Shown piece after piece: positions 1-10,231 of a stretch of DNA of 64,000 bases. Position 1 is the stretch's first letter. Each line of letters opens with the position of its first letter. The stretch spans positions 31,960,082 to 32,024,081 of the forward strand of contig NC_067207.1 in assembly GCF_026262505.1 (NCBI RefSeq). The letters run 5' to 3'. Position numbers and translations under genes: made by a program. The notes under the pieces were generated by a model, which was given only the letters and a program-made list of their open reading frames with translations, ran no database searches and was not told where the DNA came from. Source of the stretch: Trichomonas vaginalis G3 (Eukaryota; Parabasalia; Trichomonadida; Trichomonadidae).

Positions 1-2079
1 ATCAGAAGCCATTTTAGCGAGTTCTGTACCACACATACCCATAGCCAAGCCGACATCAGCCTTTCTTAAAGCCGTTGAGTCGTTGGATCCATCACCTGTA
101 ACAGCAACAGTTTCTCCGCATTCCATGAGCAAAGAAACTAAGCGGTATTTATCGAGCGGTGAAGATCTGGCCATAACCTGTAATTTCGGCAACTTTTCGA
201 TTAATTTTACTTTTGACATCGAAGAAAACTCCTTTCCGAGCATTGCGTGGCCGTCATCTGTCAATATACCGCATTGTCTTGCAATAGAAACAGCTGTGTT
301 GATGTTATCTCCTGTAACCATTCTTACCATAACACCAGCTTGTTTGCACTGCTTGATAGCGTTGAGAACTTCTGGTCTGAGTGGATCTCTGATACCGCAG
401 ATGCCAATAACAGTTAAATCGCACTCAACACTGTCTGGATTTTCCCAATCTTTCGAAAAAGTGTCACCTTGTAAATCATTGTAAGTCAAGAGCATTGTTC
501 TTAACTGGTCATCGGCAAGCTCGTTGACTCTTTCTACGATAGCCTCGGATGTCGCCTCGTCGAGTGGAAGTCTTTCGCCGTCTTCCTTGAGGTAGTACTT
601 GCATCTTTTGATGACTAATTCAGGAGCGCCTTTGCAATGGACTCTGTAGCCGTTTTCGCGACGTACAATTGTAGACATACGCTTTCTGGTGGAATTGAAT
701 TCATGCTGGAATGTATCTGGATACTTTTCGCGGATAACTTTATAATCATAGCCGCAATCAGCTCCGAACTTCATCAGAGCGCATTCTGTAGACTTACCAA
801 CCCATTCTGGAGTGGTCTTGCCGCTCTTGATTGTAAGATATGCGTTGGTATTTAAGGCAATTCCTTCTCCAAGCAAATCTAAGACTGATTGAGCGACTTC
901 TGGCTTACCAGAATAATCTTTACCGTTCTGGCAGTAGATAACAACTGTCATCTTGTTCTGTGTGAGAGTTCCTGTCTTATCTGAGCAAATTGTGGTTGCT
1001 CCGCCAATTGTTTCGCATACTTTGAGGTGGCGGACGAAGTTATTGTCTTTCATCATCTTCTTCATTGAAAATCCAAGAGAAATAACGACGGCCAATGGTA
1101 AACCTTCTGGAATAGCGCCAATGAACATTGTAATAGCGACCATGACGTCTTCCATGAGTAATGATAAGTATTTCTTGTTCCATTTGTTCTTTGCAACGTC
1201 GATTGACCAAATAATGATCAAAACAACTAAAGTACAAAGGGAACCAAAGAGACCGAGGTATGTAACTTGCTTGCAGATGTAATCGAGCTTCTTCTGAAGT
1301 GGTGTCTCTTCTTCGAGTTCGTTCATGTGTTCTAATTTCTTCAAAGTACGGCCAAATTGACAGTATGGACCAACGGCGCATACGAGAACACATCCATCAC
1401 CACTGTCGACAGCAGCTCCTGATGTAATAAGAGGTGAACTCTCTGTAATTAAGATCGGAATTGGTTCTCCTGTATTTTGTGAGTTATCTATGCGTAATAC
1501 GTGTCCTGAAATGTAAGCGCAGTCAACAGGGACAGCGTCACCTGCATGAAGCATAAGGATATCTCCAGCCATTAACTCAGTAGATTTGATTAATCTCTGT
1601 TCTCCGCCTCTTTTGACGGTAACATCGAAAGAATTCTTGAGCTTACTGACTGAATTGAATGATTTCTGTTGCTGGTAGTTGACTTGGGCTTCAACAGAAG
1701 AAACAATAACTACGGAAATTAAAATAGCGACTGGATCGATGATATGAATCCATCCATCTTCTTCACCGATGTTGGCGAGTGCGGAAAGGATCAAACCACC
1801 AATGGAAAGGCCAATTAACATCTTTAACATCAAATCTTTAAATGTGTTTAGGAAAAGTCTGCACCAGGATTTGCTTGGTGGGTCAGGGAGTAAGTTTACA
1901 CCCCATTTCTGTATACGGTCTGCGTAGTTGTTGCTCATTTCGGTATCACTGATACCATCGTTGAGATCTACAGTGAAAATACTTGCTATGCCTTGAATAC
2001 CACCGAAGTCATCGATTCCTTCGGTTTCTCCTCGCTCGAAAACAGTAGCAAATCGTTCAATAGTCTCTGTATCACACAT
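1..2079 (-). CDS. Plasma-membrane-type Ca2+-transporting P-type ATPase (PMCA/P2B), C-terminus outside window
   Basis: The frame stays open from the ATG at 2079 to the left edge, giving 693 residues of an expected ~900-1000. It would pump Ca2+ out of the cytosol using ATP and a phospho-aspartate intermediate. In order: a cytosolic N-terminus; a first membrane pair from about residue 77; an actuator domain with the motif TGEP; a third/fourth membrane segment with PEGLP near residue 322, a Ca2+-binding signature; the phosphorylation motif CSDKTGTLT near 365; a nucleotide-binding domain with KGAPE; and the hinge TGDGSND near 658. The last membrane segments and any calmodulin-binding tail lie beyond the edge. 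The PEGLP/KGAPE combination and similarity to PMCA rather than SERCA are judged from memory of the families. No clear initiator lies just before the ATG. It is divergent from the next gene across about 1.1 kb. Confidence 0.93.
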   Translation of the reverse strand, partial: MCDTETIERFATVFERGETEGIDDFGGIQGIASIFTVDLNDGISDTEMSNNYADRIQKWGVNLLPDPPSKSWCRLFLNTFKDLMLKMLIGLSIGGLILSALANIGEEDGWIHIIDPVAILISVVIVSSVEAQVNYQQQKSFNSVSKLKNSFDVTVKRGGEQRLIKSTELMAGDILMLHAGDAVPVDCAYISGHVLRIDNSQNTGEPIPILITESSPLITSGAAVDSGDGCVLVCAVGPYCQFGRTLKKLEHMNELEEETPLQKKLDYICKQVTYLGLFGSLCTLVVLIIIWSIDVAKNKWNKKYLSLLMEDVMVAITMFIGAIPEGLPLAVVISLGFSMKKMMKDNNFVRHLKVCETIGGATTICSDKTGTLTQNKMTVVIYCQNGKDYSGKPEVAQSVLDLLGEGIALNTNAYLTIKSGKTTPEWVGKSTECALMKFGADCGYDYKVIREKYPDTFQHEFNSTRKRMSTIVRRENGYRVHCKGAPELVIKRCKYYLKEDGERLPLDEATSEAIVERVNELADDQLRTMLLTYNDLQGDTFSKDWENPDSVECDLTVIGICGIRDPLRPEVLNAIKQCKQAGVMVRMVTGDNINTAVSIARQCGILTDDGHAMLGKEFSSMSKVKLIEKLPKLQVMARSSPLDKYRLVSLLMECGETVAVTGDGSNDSTALRKADVGLAMGMCGTELAKMASD

Positions 2080-3147
2080 AATATAATAAAATTTTGATTT
2101 CAAAAACGATACAAGTTTTATTTCTGAAGTTTACAAAGCCATTAGAACCGCATCTACTTTTTTCTTCAGAACCGCAAAAAAATAAAAAATTAAGTTATTA
2201 TGTCAATTCCGGTAAACTTTATTGTAATTTTGAAAGTTCGTTAGATTTAAATACCAGGTTTAATGATGTTTGGTCGCTTTGCGAATATTGAAATTTTGTA
2301 AAATCAATATTTGAACCTTTTCCTTTTGAGTACATAAATTTTAGAATGATTCAATATAGTTTCTTGATTGGGATTTACCAAAATGCATGTTTAATTAATT
2401 ATTTTCGATATTTCAATAATTATATGAATTAATGACTTACTGATCAAACTAATTCCAGAGGCTGCTCATTCCACAGGTGATGTTTCTCTTCAAAATGAAA
2501 TTATATGTTTCAAATATATGATTTGCAATAAAGTCTTACTGATTATACCAACTCATATTATTCTGGAAGTTACTTTAATGTTTCAGATGTTGTGATCTAA
2601 TACTCAATAAAAATTAGAATTCAAGATTTTTTTTACAGACATTTTGCATATTCAATCAAAGTATATATTTGAAAGCTATAGGTATTATTAATGAGAATGT
2701 TAGATTAATGTATTATAGTTTTTAATCTATCGTTCCAAATATATTTAGATAAGTATGAGGAACAGTTCCATGAAATAACAGCTCTTCTTTACATTTAAAA
2801 TATGCCGAGATTGAGCTTCGATTATGAATATTTTGTTCGTATTATCGTAAAAATCATCCTTCGATAAGGGTTTTTATTCAATAAAAGAAAAAGAAATGAG
2901 TTACAACAAAGGTAGTCATTAGTGTGTTAAGAAATAACTGACGAAACATGTCTTTTTTAGTTCGCCAGAATCGAATTCGACGAAATTCAATATTTAAACT
3001 CACCGGAAATTTTCTTATGGGTGCACAGGTTGCCCACATCAAACTGAATTAGAGACGCATGAGATCGAATAAGATTTGTATTTTCGTAAAAACGATTCGC
3101 TATAAGAAGATAAACAGAAATTTCGTATGAAATTATGTAAAATTGCG
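2080..3147. other. Divergent intergenic region
   Basis: AT-rich spacer between the Ca2+-ATPase and the LRR/ADP-ribosylglycohydrolase gene. A 65-codon open frame at 2094-2291 has no codon bias or recognisable motif and is not called. No RNA gene was seen. Both promoters must lie here. Confidence 0.6.
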
Positions 3148-3153
3148 TCATTC
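3148..3153 (+). promoter_or_regulatory. Initiator (Inr) TCATTC
   Basis: TCATTC matches the trichomonad initiator TCA(+1)Y(T/A). The +1 A would be at 3150, leaving a 17-base 5' UTR before the ATG at 3167. This short leader is usual in trichomonads and supports the 3167 start over an upstream TTG-initiated extension. Confidence 0.6.
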
Positions 3154-3166
3154 AAAAAATCAAAGA

Positions 3167-5056
3167 ATGAATGATTATGGAAAATTTGCCCGTATCCTTT
3201 TAAACAGCGACAAGAGGTTCAGTTTCCTGACTTCTTCGAGCGAAAAAGACAGGAGCTTTGCTTTTGTCAATCAGGTTCCAAAGTTTTCCACTTTATCTGA
3301 TTCGACGATTATCGATTTAATAGCAAATCCTATTGCAAACGTCATTATTAAAGACTATCCGAATTTAGAGCGTATACGCATTTCGAAATGCCCAAATTTA
3401 ATGAAAATAACTCTATCAAATTGTCCAAAATTACGAGTTTTAGATTGCATCGGAAATCCATCTGTCAAGACCTTACAAATCAAAGGATGTGACGGAATAG
3501 AAGCATTCGATGTCTCTTTCTGTGATTATTTGACGACAATTGATTCAAAAGAATTTTTAAACCTGAAATACTTATCGATTTCACACACAAAAGTTCGTGA
3601 AATTCCTGTTGTCCCTAGATTAGAGTTCATCGACATTTCTTCATCCGATTTCAAAGACATAGAATCTTTAACTAATTCTATTCAACTTCAAGCATTAGTA
3701 GCTAACAATATGAAGCTAGCATCTTTCAACTTTTCTAAATTTACCTTCCTTCCAAGCTTTAAACTCTTAGAAACAGACATAAAAGAAGTAACATTTACAT
3801 CATTTGACAAAGATTCATCACTTTCTCTTATCTGGGTTCCTAATTGCACTAAAGTCACAGGAATACCAGACTACAAATTCAAATCAGTCAATTTACCAGG
3901 AAATCAACTTGAAGGTGACAAATTCACTGAAAAACATATCTCAGGTACATGGCATACATCACATAGACTTCTATTTGGTCCATGGCCTCCAATTCCAAAC
4001 GACATTTTACCACAAGAACTTCCTAAAAGTTGTTTTGGTGTTATTGACAACATTTCACGATCATCATCATACATTTCGGGCTGCATCTTCGGTCTTGCGA
4101 TCGGTGATTGGCTTTCATGGAACTTTGAACGATATGACAAACTTTATTTGAATTTCATTTTAGAAGAAAGTGTCAATCCAACATGGAGCCACATCCGAAT
4201 GACACGACGAAACGGAACATCACCTTGTGGCACATTCTCAGAACAAACAGCTCTTGCATTACTTTTCATTCGTTCTATATGTGAAACAGAAGGCGAATTA
4301 GACATCAAGAACCTTGCAAAACATATCAAGCGATGGTCTCTTGAAGGAATATCAGAATACAAAGAAGGCCGTGGTATTTCAACATCTCCATCATTTAATT
4401 CCGTCATTTCTAACAACAATTTTTATGAAGATCCTATTTCATGTTCTAAAGATTATTGGGAGAAGACAGGTCGCACAGCCGGTGGAAATGTTTGTGTTTC
4501 TAAAACAGCACCATGCGGATGCTTCTTCTTCTGGGATGACGAACGTGTTGTCAAACAAGCATCAGATTTCTGTCGAATCACATCTTATGATCCACGATGT
4601 GCATTTTCATCATCATTAGTGTCTCTTTTCATTGCACGAATTATTCGATACAAGATTGGTCTTTCATACGAGTTCTCTATTGATCAAACTATTGAAGATT
4701 GCTACAAATTCTTTCCAGAGTTGACAGCACCACAAATTCACGAACTGCGTCGATTTACTAATGCTCGTGATCTGAGTGACTTGAATCTCGAATCATACCA
4801 ACAGACAGCAATGCTTTCATTGGGAATCTGCATCATCGCACTTCGAAAGAACATGACATACAAAGAAGGTATCGAATTCACTATTCGAATTGGTGGTGAC
4901 ACAAACGGTAACTGTTCAGTTGTTTCTGCATGTTTAGGTGCTATGTGGGGAATTGATTCCATCCCTGATGAACTTTTCGAAAACATGTTTTACGGTGGAA
5001 TGCTATTTCGCGAAATCGAAAAACTTCTTTCTCTCATGGGTATTCGACAAAGATAA
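3167..5056 (+). CDS. Leucine-rich-repeat / ADP-ribosylglycohydrolase-fold fusion protein
   Basis: A 629-aa protein; the start is the first ATG after the initiator. Residues ~30-250 form short leucine-rich-like repeats (alternating 'L..I.IS.CPNL' and 'LR.LD' steps). Residues ~300-625 resemble the ADP-ribosylglycohydrolase (DraG/ARH) fold: GLAIGDWLSW near 305 (family G..GDALG), GTFSEQT near 354 (family TDDT), TAGGNV followed by APCG, TSYDPRC (family TH.DPR) and GGDTNGN near 575 (family GGDTDTN). The family removes ADP-ribose from proteins and needs two Mg2+ ions held by those aspartates. Here the TDDT pair reads SEQT and the last motif has Asn for Asp, so activity is doubtful. An ADP-ribose-binding, non-catalytic role is an inference. 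It has no signal peptide or membrane segment. LRRs could supply target recognition. Confidence 0.8.
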   Translation: MNDYGKFARILLNSDKRFSFLTSSSEKDRSFAFVNQVPKFSTLSDSTIIDLIANPIANVIIKDYPNLERIRISKCPNLMKITLSNCPKLRVLDCIGNPSVKTLQIKGCDGIEAFDVSFCDYLTTIDSKEFLNLKYLSISHTKVREIPVVPRLEFIDISSSDFKDIESLTNSIQLQALVANNMKLASFNFSKFTFLPSFKLLETDIKEVTFTSFDKDSSLSLIWVPNCTKVTGIPDYKFKSVNLPGNQLEGDKFTEKHISGTWHTSHRLLFGPWPPIPNDILPQELPKSCFGVIDNISRSSSYISGCIFGLAIGDWLSWNFERYDKLYLNFILEESVNPTWSHIRMTRRNGTSPCGTFSEQTALALLFIRSICETEGELDIKNLAKHIKRWSLEGISEYKEGRGISTSPSFNSVISNNNFYEDPISCSKDYWEKTGRTAGGNVCVSKTAPCGCFFFWDDERVVKQASDFCRITSYDPRCAFSSSLVSLFIARIIRYKIGLSYEFSIDQTIEDCYKFFPELTAPQIHELRRFTNARDLSDLNLESYQQTAMLSLGICIIALRKNMTYKEGIEFTIRIGGDTNGNCSVVSACLGAMWGIDSIPDELFENMFYGGMLFREIEKLLSLMGIRQR

Positions 5057-5413
5057 TTCTTTTTCTTTTTCTTTTCATTTATTATACTTTATTTATATTT
5101 ATATTTACTTTTTATTTTGTTTTTATTGATAAATTATATGATATTGTTAACTTTTTAATCATTAATTATCATAAGTAGCTAAACAAACATTCCAAAAGCA
5201 AGATAATCGTACGTGGCATCAACCAATTTTGACTTATGCACTTTTATATTAATATAAATTTAGTTGTAAATGGCTTATCAGATGATAATTGTCATATATT
5301 TAATTATGAGAGGGCGAAAGTCAATATGGCTTAATGACATTTTGATATACCTTGGATATTTTCTGGCAACACATTTCATAATTATAATGTAAATGTTTAT
5401 CAAACAATTTTAA

Positions 5414-5466
5414 AAATTATTTGCAATTTGGACGGCGCTTGCCTACGGCCAAATTGCAAATAATTT
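5414..5466. repeat. Perfect 18-bp inverted repeat (stem-loop)
   Basis: Arms 5414-5431 and 5449-5466 are exact reverse complements around a 17-base loop that is GC-rich compared with its surroundings. It lies about 360 bases after the stop of the LRR fusion gene and could be a transcript-end hairpin or the relic of a small inverted-repeat transposon. Confidence 0.75.
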
Positions 5467-5470
5467 CTTT

Positions 5471-5538
5471 AATCGTTTGCAAATTCTAATTTTCATGAAC
5501 ATTAAAAGCTCTGAAAATTTGAATGCTTGCAAACGATT
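5471..5538. repeat. Second inverted repeat, adjacent
   Basis: Arms AATCGTTTGCAA (5471-5482) and its reverse complement (5527-5538) flank a 44-base loop whose ends (ATTTTCA / TGAAAAT) also pair in part. It follows the first hairpin by four bases, so two stem-loops stand in tandem just before the pseudogene's 3' end. Confidence 0.65.
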
Positions 5539-5561
5539 TATTTATTTCAAATATTTTTTTT

Positions 5562-6480
5562 TCATTTCTTCATAGATAAAATAGTTAAATTAATAGATAA
5601 TATTTGAGTTATAGTAGCATCAAATTGACAATTAAAAGATCGACCAACACAATGTTGATTTATTGCTTTTGTCAATGGAATTTTTGCAAAACAACTTCCA
5701 AATGAAAGATGATGAATTTCATTTGGAATGTTACCAATAGGATTTAATGTTGTAACGTTTGTTGGATTACCATCGTAGTATGACTTATATAATGTAGCAG
5801 TATTTTTATAGAATTCTTTATCTTTAGTATTTCCAACTATATAACATTCATCAAATGTAACTTGTGGATATGAATTGAAAATCGATCTCCCGCAATTGTT
5901 TTGGATAAAATTACATTTATCAAATGTGTATGGGATAGAACCACTTATATAATGACAATCATTAGTACTTACATCATTTCCTTCTGATGTACAAAAAATG
6001 AAGTGAAGTGAAGTGAATCAGGAGATCGAATTTCAAATGCAGCATCTGCATATCCTAGATTTTTGGAAATATTTGTTGATTATCCTTTTCCTGTTTCGCC
6101 GCATTCTGAAATTGTTGATTCAATCAAAAATTGTGGTAAATTTATAATTTGAAAGGAATAACTAAAAAGGAAAGTGCCATCATTCACATCATTCTTAGAT
6201 TTCGTTCCACATGATTGAAATAGAATAAATGATCCTCCATAGTGATAAATTGAAGCACCTTGCGATGAACAATAGCAAGATGTAAAAGAACTACGATAAA
6301 CAAGTAACTTAGAGTTTTCATTTTGTGCAGTGATATAAATAGCTTGTGAAAGAGAATAGAATTCGTTTTGATGAACAAAGTAACTTCCTGTTGAAGTGCT
6401 AAAGAATTGATAATTCGATGTATGACTTTGAGTTGGTGTAACATCCGGAAAATATGAATTCCATACATCTATATCATTTA
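5562..6480 (-). pseudogene. Broken surface-type (beta-helix/Pmp-like) protein gene
   Basis: On the minus strand two long open segments with host-like codon use follow one another. The upstream part (about 6480-6095) ends at an in-frame TAA after the residues GETGKG. Beyond it the same frame resumes with a plausible sequence, then shifts near 6000-6020, where a GAAGT unit is repeated in tandem. The last ~140 codons are open to the TGA at 5562-5564. The protein is rich in Cys, Asn, Ser and aromatic residues in short patterns such as 'F.SC.C..QGASIYH' and 'F.KCNFI.NN.GRSIF', as in trichomonad polymorphic-membrane-protein-like (right-handed beta-helix) families. No N-terminal signal or C-terminal membrane anchor remains, so it is a 5'- and probably 3'-truncated relic. 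The family assignment is tentative; the coding origin is fairly sure. Confidence 0.6.
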
Positions 6481-6771
6481 CACTACTAGATGTTCAAACT
6501 TTTTTTTTCTCATAAAATATAATTTCAGATCATATTAATCGTAGTTACATTTTAAAATTAATATTGTTCTGAAATTATTACACATGATTTTATTCGTTGT
6601 AAAGATATGGATTTGACTTCGAAATTGTTCTAAAACATAATTATTTTGATCATCTCAAATTTATTAATTCTAAATCGTAGTAAACATATCAGAATTGACT
6701 AAATTCAATTAGACAAATCAATATTTTATACTATTGTCCTCCTGTGAAATAGTTTTACAATAAGAATTTTA

Positions 6772-6776
6772 TCACT
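6772..6776 (+). promoter_or_regulatory. Initiator (Inr) TCACT
   Basis: TCACT fits TCAYT, with +1 at 6774 and a 17-base leader to the ATG at 6791, the same spacing as at 3150/3167. Confidence 0.5.
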
Positions 6777-6790
6777 GTGAACGTTTAAAA

Positions 6791-9733
6791 ATGGAGCGCT
6801 TTCCTATTGCTAGTAGAAGACAGTGGAAGGAAGACTCCGCTGCTAGCATAATTTCAAGTTTGATCAATAAAACAACTGATGATGATATTATTAGAATGAA
6901 AAAGCTCAAAGAAATCCAATTAATTGTCGATCAACAAAAACAACAAGATGAACTGATGAAATACTTGTACGAATTAACATCTCAACGTGATTCGTCAATT
7001 TCAAGACTTTGCAATCAAATTAATGGCCACATTGAGTTCTTATTAAGATTAAGTAATGGTCAAGACCCAAGTTCACTGTTTTTAATATCACAACAAAGTG
7101 GAAGGACATTCTTGAAAGAAGCTACAAGAGATTTTCTTGCTGAACAAGCCGGAAAATCAACTGAATTAATTTCCTCCATGATTTCTACACCGGAAACACC
7201 ACTTTACGGCTTGAGTAAAATACTCGATCATTATCTCGATGCAGACATGAGAACAAGAGTACTCAGCCAGCTTGCAAACGACGAAAGTGTTTCAAATATT
7301 GAACTCAAGACAGTCCTGATACAAGAAGCTTACATCGTTCAGCAACTTTTGAAGAACAAACCACAAACAAATGATCATCTCCGCATTTCTATTCAAAACG
7401 AGCTTGAAGCCAAATATCAAGCAAGAATTTCTCAACTTCAGCAAGAGTTAGCTGCTTTCTCACATGGAGAATCATTCGGAGATACATCAAACATACGTGA
7501 AATGCTTGAAGATAGCATCAGAGCCGAATATGAACTTAAAATGAAAGATGAACGCGAAAAAATCCGCCAGCAGTTACAAAACGAGTATCATCCAGTCAGA
7601 GCCGACTCAAGCCCAGTCGATACATCCGATTCCAAGCTCATTCGCGAACTTAAGACCCAAATTACGAATGAAATTCGCAACCAAGTGATCGATGACGTCA
7701 GAAAAGATGTATGGGCAGAAGCAGAGTTCCATTTCCGACCAATCATTAAGAAGGAACTCGAACCAAAGCTTCGCGAGCGAATTTCCGCCGAAATTGAAGT
7801 TCAATTACGGAATAAACTTCGTTCTGAGGTCGAACAATCAGTTAGGACACAACTACAACAAGAAGTACGTGAAGCAGAGACGAACAAGATCAGACAAGAG
7901 CTTGCAAAAAGTGTTGCAGAAGAAGTTACATCGAAATTGAAGAGAAAGATCAAGGAAGACTACAAGAAACAGTACCAACTGCAACTACGCGAATCGGAAC
8001 TCAATATTAGGAACGATATTGAGAAACAACTCCGAGAAAAAATTTCAAAAGAATATGAAGACAAAATGAACGATAAAATTGAGAATGATATCAAGCCAAT
8101 GCTTGAAACACAGCTTACTGTAACTCTCCAGAGGGATATCAGGCAGAGATTGTCACAACAAATGAGAGATCAAATAATTGATTCAATTAGAGAAGAAGTT
8201 GAAGAAGAATACAAGAACAAACCAGCACAGAATGTCCCAGAATACATGATTACGGAGATGAGAGACCAAATCCAGAGAAAACTCCAAGAAGAAAACAGAA
8301 TAATTCTTGAAAAAATGGAATCCGACCTCAGAAACAGGATTTATGATGAAGTTAAAGAACAAACACTCGATGAAGTGTCCATACAATACTCTGAAACAGC
8401 TACAAATACTAGTTTTCCACCAAAACCTGTTACAGATTACAAGAACATGAAGGAAATGTTCAGAGAAGAACTGGAAGACGAAATAAGGGCACAAATAACC
8501 GCAGAAATGAGGTCAAGACCTTTGTCCGCCGATGAAGAAAACAAAATTAGATCCGAAATTAGGACTCAGGTTTACAATCAAATCCACGATTCAGTTATTG
8601 ATCAGATAACAAAGGAAGTAGAGTTCAAACTTAGAAACGAAAAGAACAGAAACAGCTCAAGAATTTCTTATGAAGATATATCTACTGGTTCTCCTTCATT
8701 CCGTAATAAGAGCATCAGCGAAAGTGATAAACTCAGATTGAGACTCGAAATAGAAAGCGAATTACGTGCAAAACTTGAAATAGAACTCAGATCTAAAATC
8801 GAATCCGAATTACGTGAAGAAATTGAGAACAAAGTTAGAGCAGAACTCGATATCCAGTACAGACAAAGCAATTCATCACCAGATAAGCAGCGTAGACTTA
8901 AATCTGAGCTCAGACAAATCGTAATTGATGAAATTCGCGAGGAATTTATGCGTTCTGCATCAACATCTTCTCCACAATCTCCACGTAGCACTAACAAAGA
9001 TATCCTTAAGCTCAAGAAGGACATAATTGTCCTTTTAACTCCGAAAATTGAAAAAGGATTGAGAAGATCGTTCCTTGAGATCGAAGAATCTGATGAAAGA
9101 ACAACATCTACCAAGATTTCAGCAGGTGGAGTCTCTCCAACTGTTCTTAAATCTCTAAGAAAGCAAATTAAGAAAGAAATCAAGGAAAAGTACGTTGCCA
9201 TTCTAAGAAGAGAGGTCGAAGCTGATTTCGTAGGTTCAAAGGCAACAACTTTGTTCACTTTAATCTGCAAAGCTTTGGCAATTAATAATATCTCATTTTC
9301 TTTGAACGCTTTCTTTGAATTAACCGAACAACTTGCAAGCGAAAATGTCGAAATCCGCGAGAAGTTCGAAATTGGCAATCAGCCGTTGGCCTTTTTCGTT
9401 GAAAATTTGGTCAAAATTATTGATGACGACGATCTCTTCAAGACCCATACAAGATCTTTGCTTACAAGACAGAGCAGGCAGATTTCTGATGCCAGATCAG
9501 AAAATTGCGCTCGTACTTGGCTAAATTGGGCAAAGAAACTTTACGAGTCGCTAATTGGTCAGAGCTTTACATCGGAAAACATCGTTGAATTAAGACTTGC
9601 CATCGAAGAGAGCCAAGCAAAGATAATCGCTGAGAACGCTTTGCACAAACAGAAGCAGCAACAGCAGCACTACAGAGGAGCATCTGTTTTGAATTCACCT
9701 TCTCCTCAATCATCACCAAGATATAGATTGTAA
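6791..9733 (+). CDS. Large coiled-coil protein (980 aa) with C-terminal W..WA module
   Basis: Residues ~1-190 are mixed and helical. About 195-790 is a highly charged coiled coil whose repeats run as 'IR.ELR..I..EIR..V...V' with Glu/Arg/Lys/Gln dominating. The ~11-residue rhythm of 'EI+.Q+' is strong enough to suggest internal duplication. Residues ~810-945 look globular and contain the pattern WLNWAKKLYE followed by ELR.AIEES (907-942). The C-terminal tail is Gln- then Ser/Pro-rich. A matching C-terminal module is found in the minus-strand protein at 30855-34151. No membrane segment, signal peptide or enzyme motif is visible. Structural roles (cytoskeleton, axostyle or pelta-associated, or Golgi scaffold) are possible, but nothing here decides between them. 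The start is set by the initiator upstream. Confidence 0.85.
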   Translation: MERFPIASRRQWKEDSAASIISSLINKTTDDDIIRMKKLKEIQLIVDQQKQQDELMKYLYELTSQRDSSISRLCNQINGHIEFLLRLSNGQDPSSLFLISQQSGRTFLKEATRDFLAEQAGKSTELISSMISTPETPLYGLSKILDHYLDADMRTRVLSQLANDESVSNIELKTVLIQEAYIVQQLLKNKPQTNDHLRISIQNELEAKYQARISQLQQELAAFSHGESFGDTSNIREMLEDSIRAEYELKMKDEREKIRQQLQNEYHPVRADSSPVDTSDSKLIRELKTQITNEIRNQVIDDVRKDVWAEAEFHFRPIIKKELEPKLRERISAEIEVQLRNKLRSEVEQSVRTQLQQEVREAETNKIRQELAKSVAEEVTSKLKRKIKEDYKKQYQLQLRESELNIRNDIEKQLREKISKEYEDKMNDKIENDIKPMLETQLTVTLQRDIRQRLSQQMRDQIIDSIREEVEEEYKNKPAQNVPEYMITEMRDQIQRKLQEENRIILEKMESDLRNRIYDEVKEQTLDEVSIQYSETATNTSFPPKPVTDYKNMKEMFREELEDEIRAQITAEMRSRPLSADEENKIRSEIRTQVYNQIHDSVIDQITKEVEFKLRNEKNRNSSRISYEDISTGSPSFRNKSISESDKLRLRLEIESELRAKLEIELRSKIESELREEIENKVRAELDIQYRQSNSSPDKQRRLKSELRQIVIDEIREEFMRSASTSSPQSPRSTNKDILKLKKDIIVLLTPKIEKGLRRSFLEIEESDERTTSTKISAGGVSPTVLKSLRKQIKKEIKEKYVAILRREVEADFVGSKATTLFTLICKALAINNISFSLNAFFELTEQLASENVEIREKFEIGNQPLAFFVENLVKIIDDDDLFKTHTRSLLTRQSRQISDARSENCARTWLNWAKKLYESLIGQSFTSENIVELRLAIEESQAKIIAENALHKQKQQQQHYRGASVLNSPSPQSSPRYRL

Positions 9734-10231
9734 TTTCCAAAACGATTATTTTTTTAGATATTTCAAGAATAAATATCATGATATAAACTTATTTAATGAA
9801 ATCACATGTTTATTTTTATCCAATATTTCCGATAATTTTTTCCCATAGAATCATTTCTCAATAATCAACCATCAAATTTAATTTATGTTGTACGTCTGAT
9901 GTTCAACTTTTGTTTCTTTACAGTTACAAATTTAGATTGTTTTGGAAAAATATTCCTGAATATTAGCTGAAAATAAGAGAGAAACATTATAAATAACATA
10001 TGGATTCTATTTTATGAAGTGGATTTGTTAGTTTATGATGTTATGAGAATAAAATGATTAGATTTCTCGGCATTTTGCAATTTTGATACAATATATTTGC
10101 ATAAATACAAATGTAAAGGCATTATTATATACTGATTGAAGATGCATGACAATTGTTTGACCAATGGCAACTGACAATGAGACATTAGAGCTGAATTTTA
10201 TAAAATCAGCATCGTTAATACTCATAAATAA
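9734..10231. other. Convergent intergenic region, nothing recognised
   Basis: About 500 AT-rich bases between two convergent genes. No open frame, RNA gene or repeat was identified. Confidence 0.6.

Noticed and set aside
1040-1393. 117-codon minus-strand frame inside the Ca2+-ATPase
   Set aside because: Different frame from the ATPase, no motif, Arg-rich by chance; the ATPase frame is continuous across it.
8668-9378. 236-codon minus-strand frame inside the 980-aa coiled-coil gene
   Set aside because: Ser/Leu-rich shadow of Glu/Arg-rich coding sequence on the other strand, without an independent start signal.
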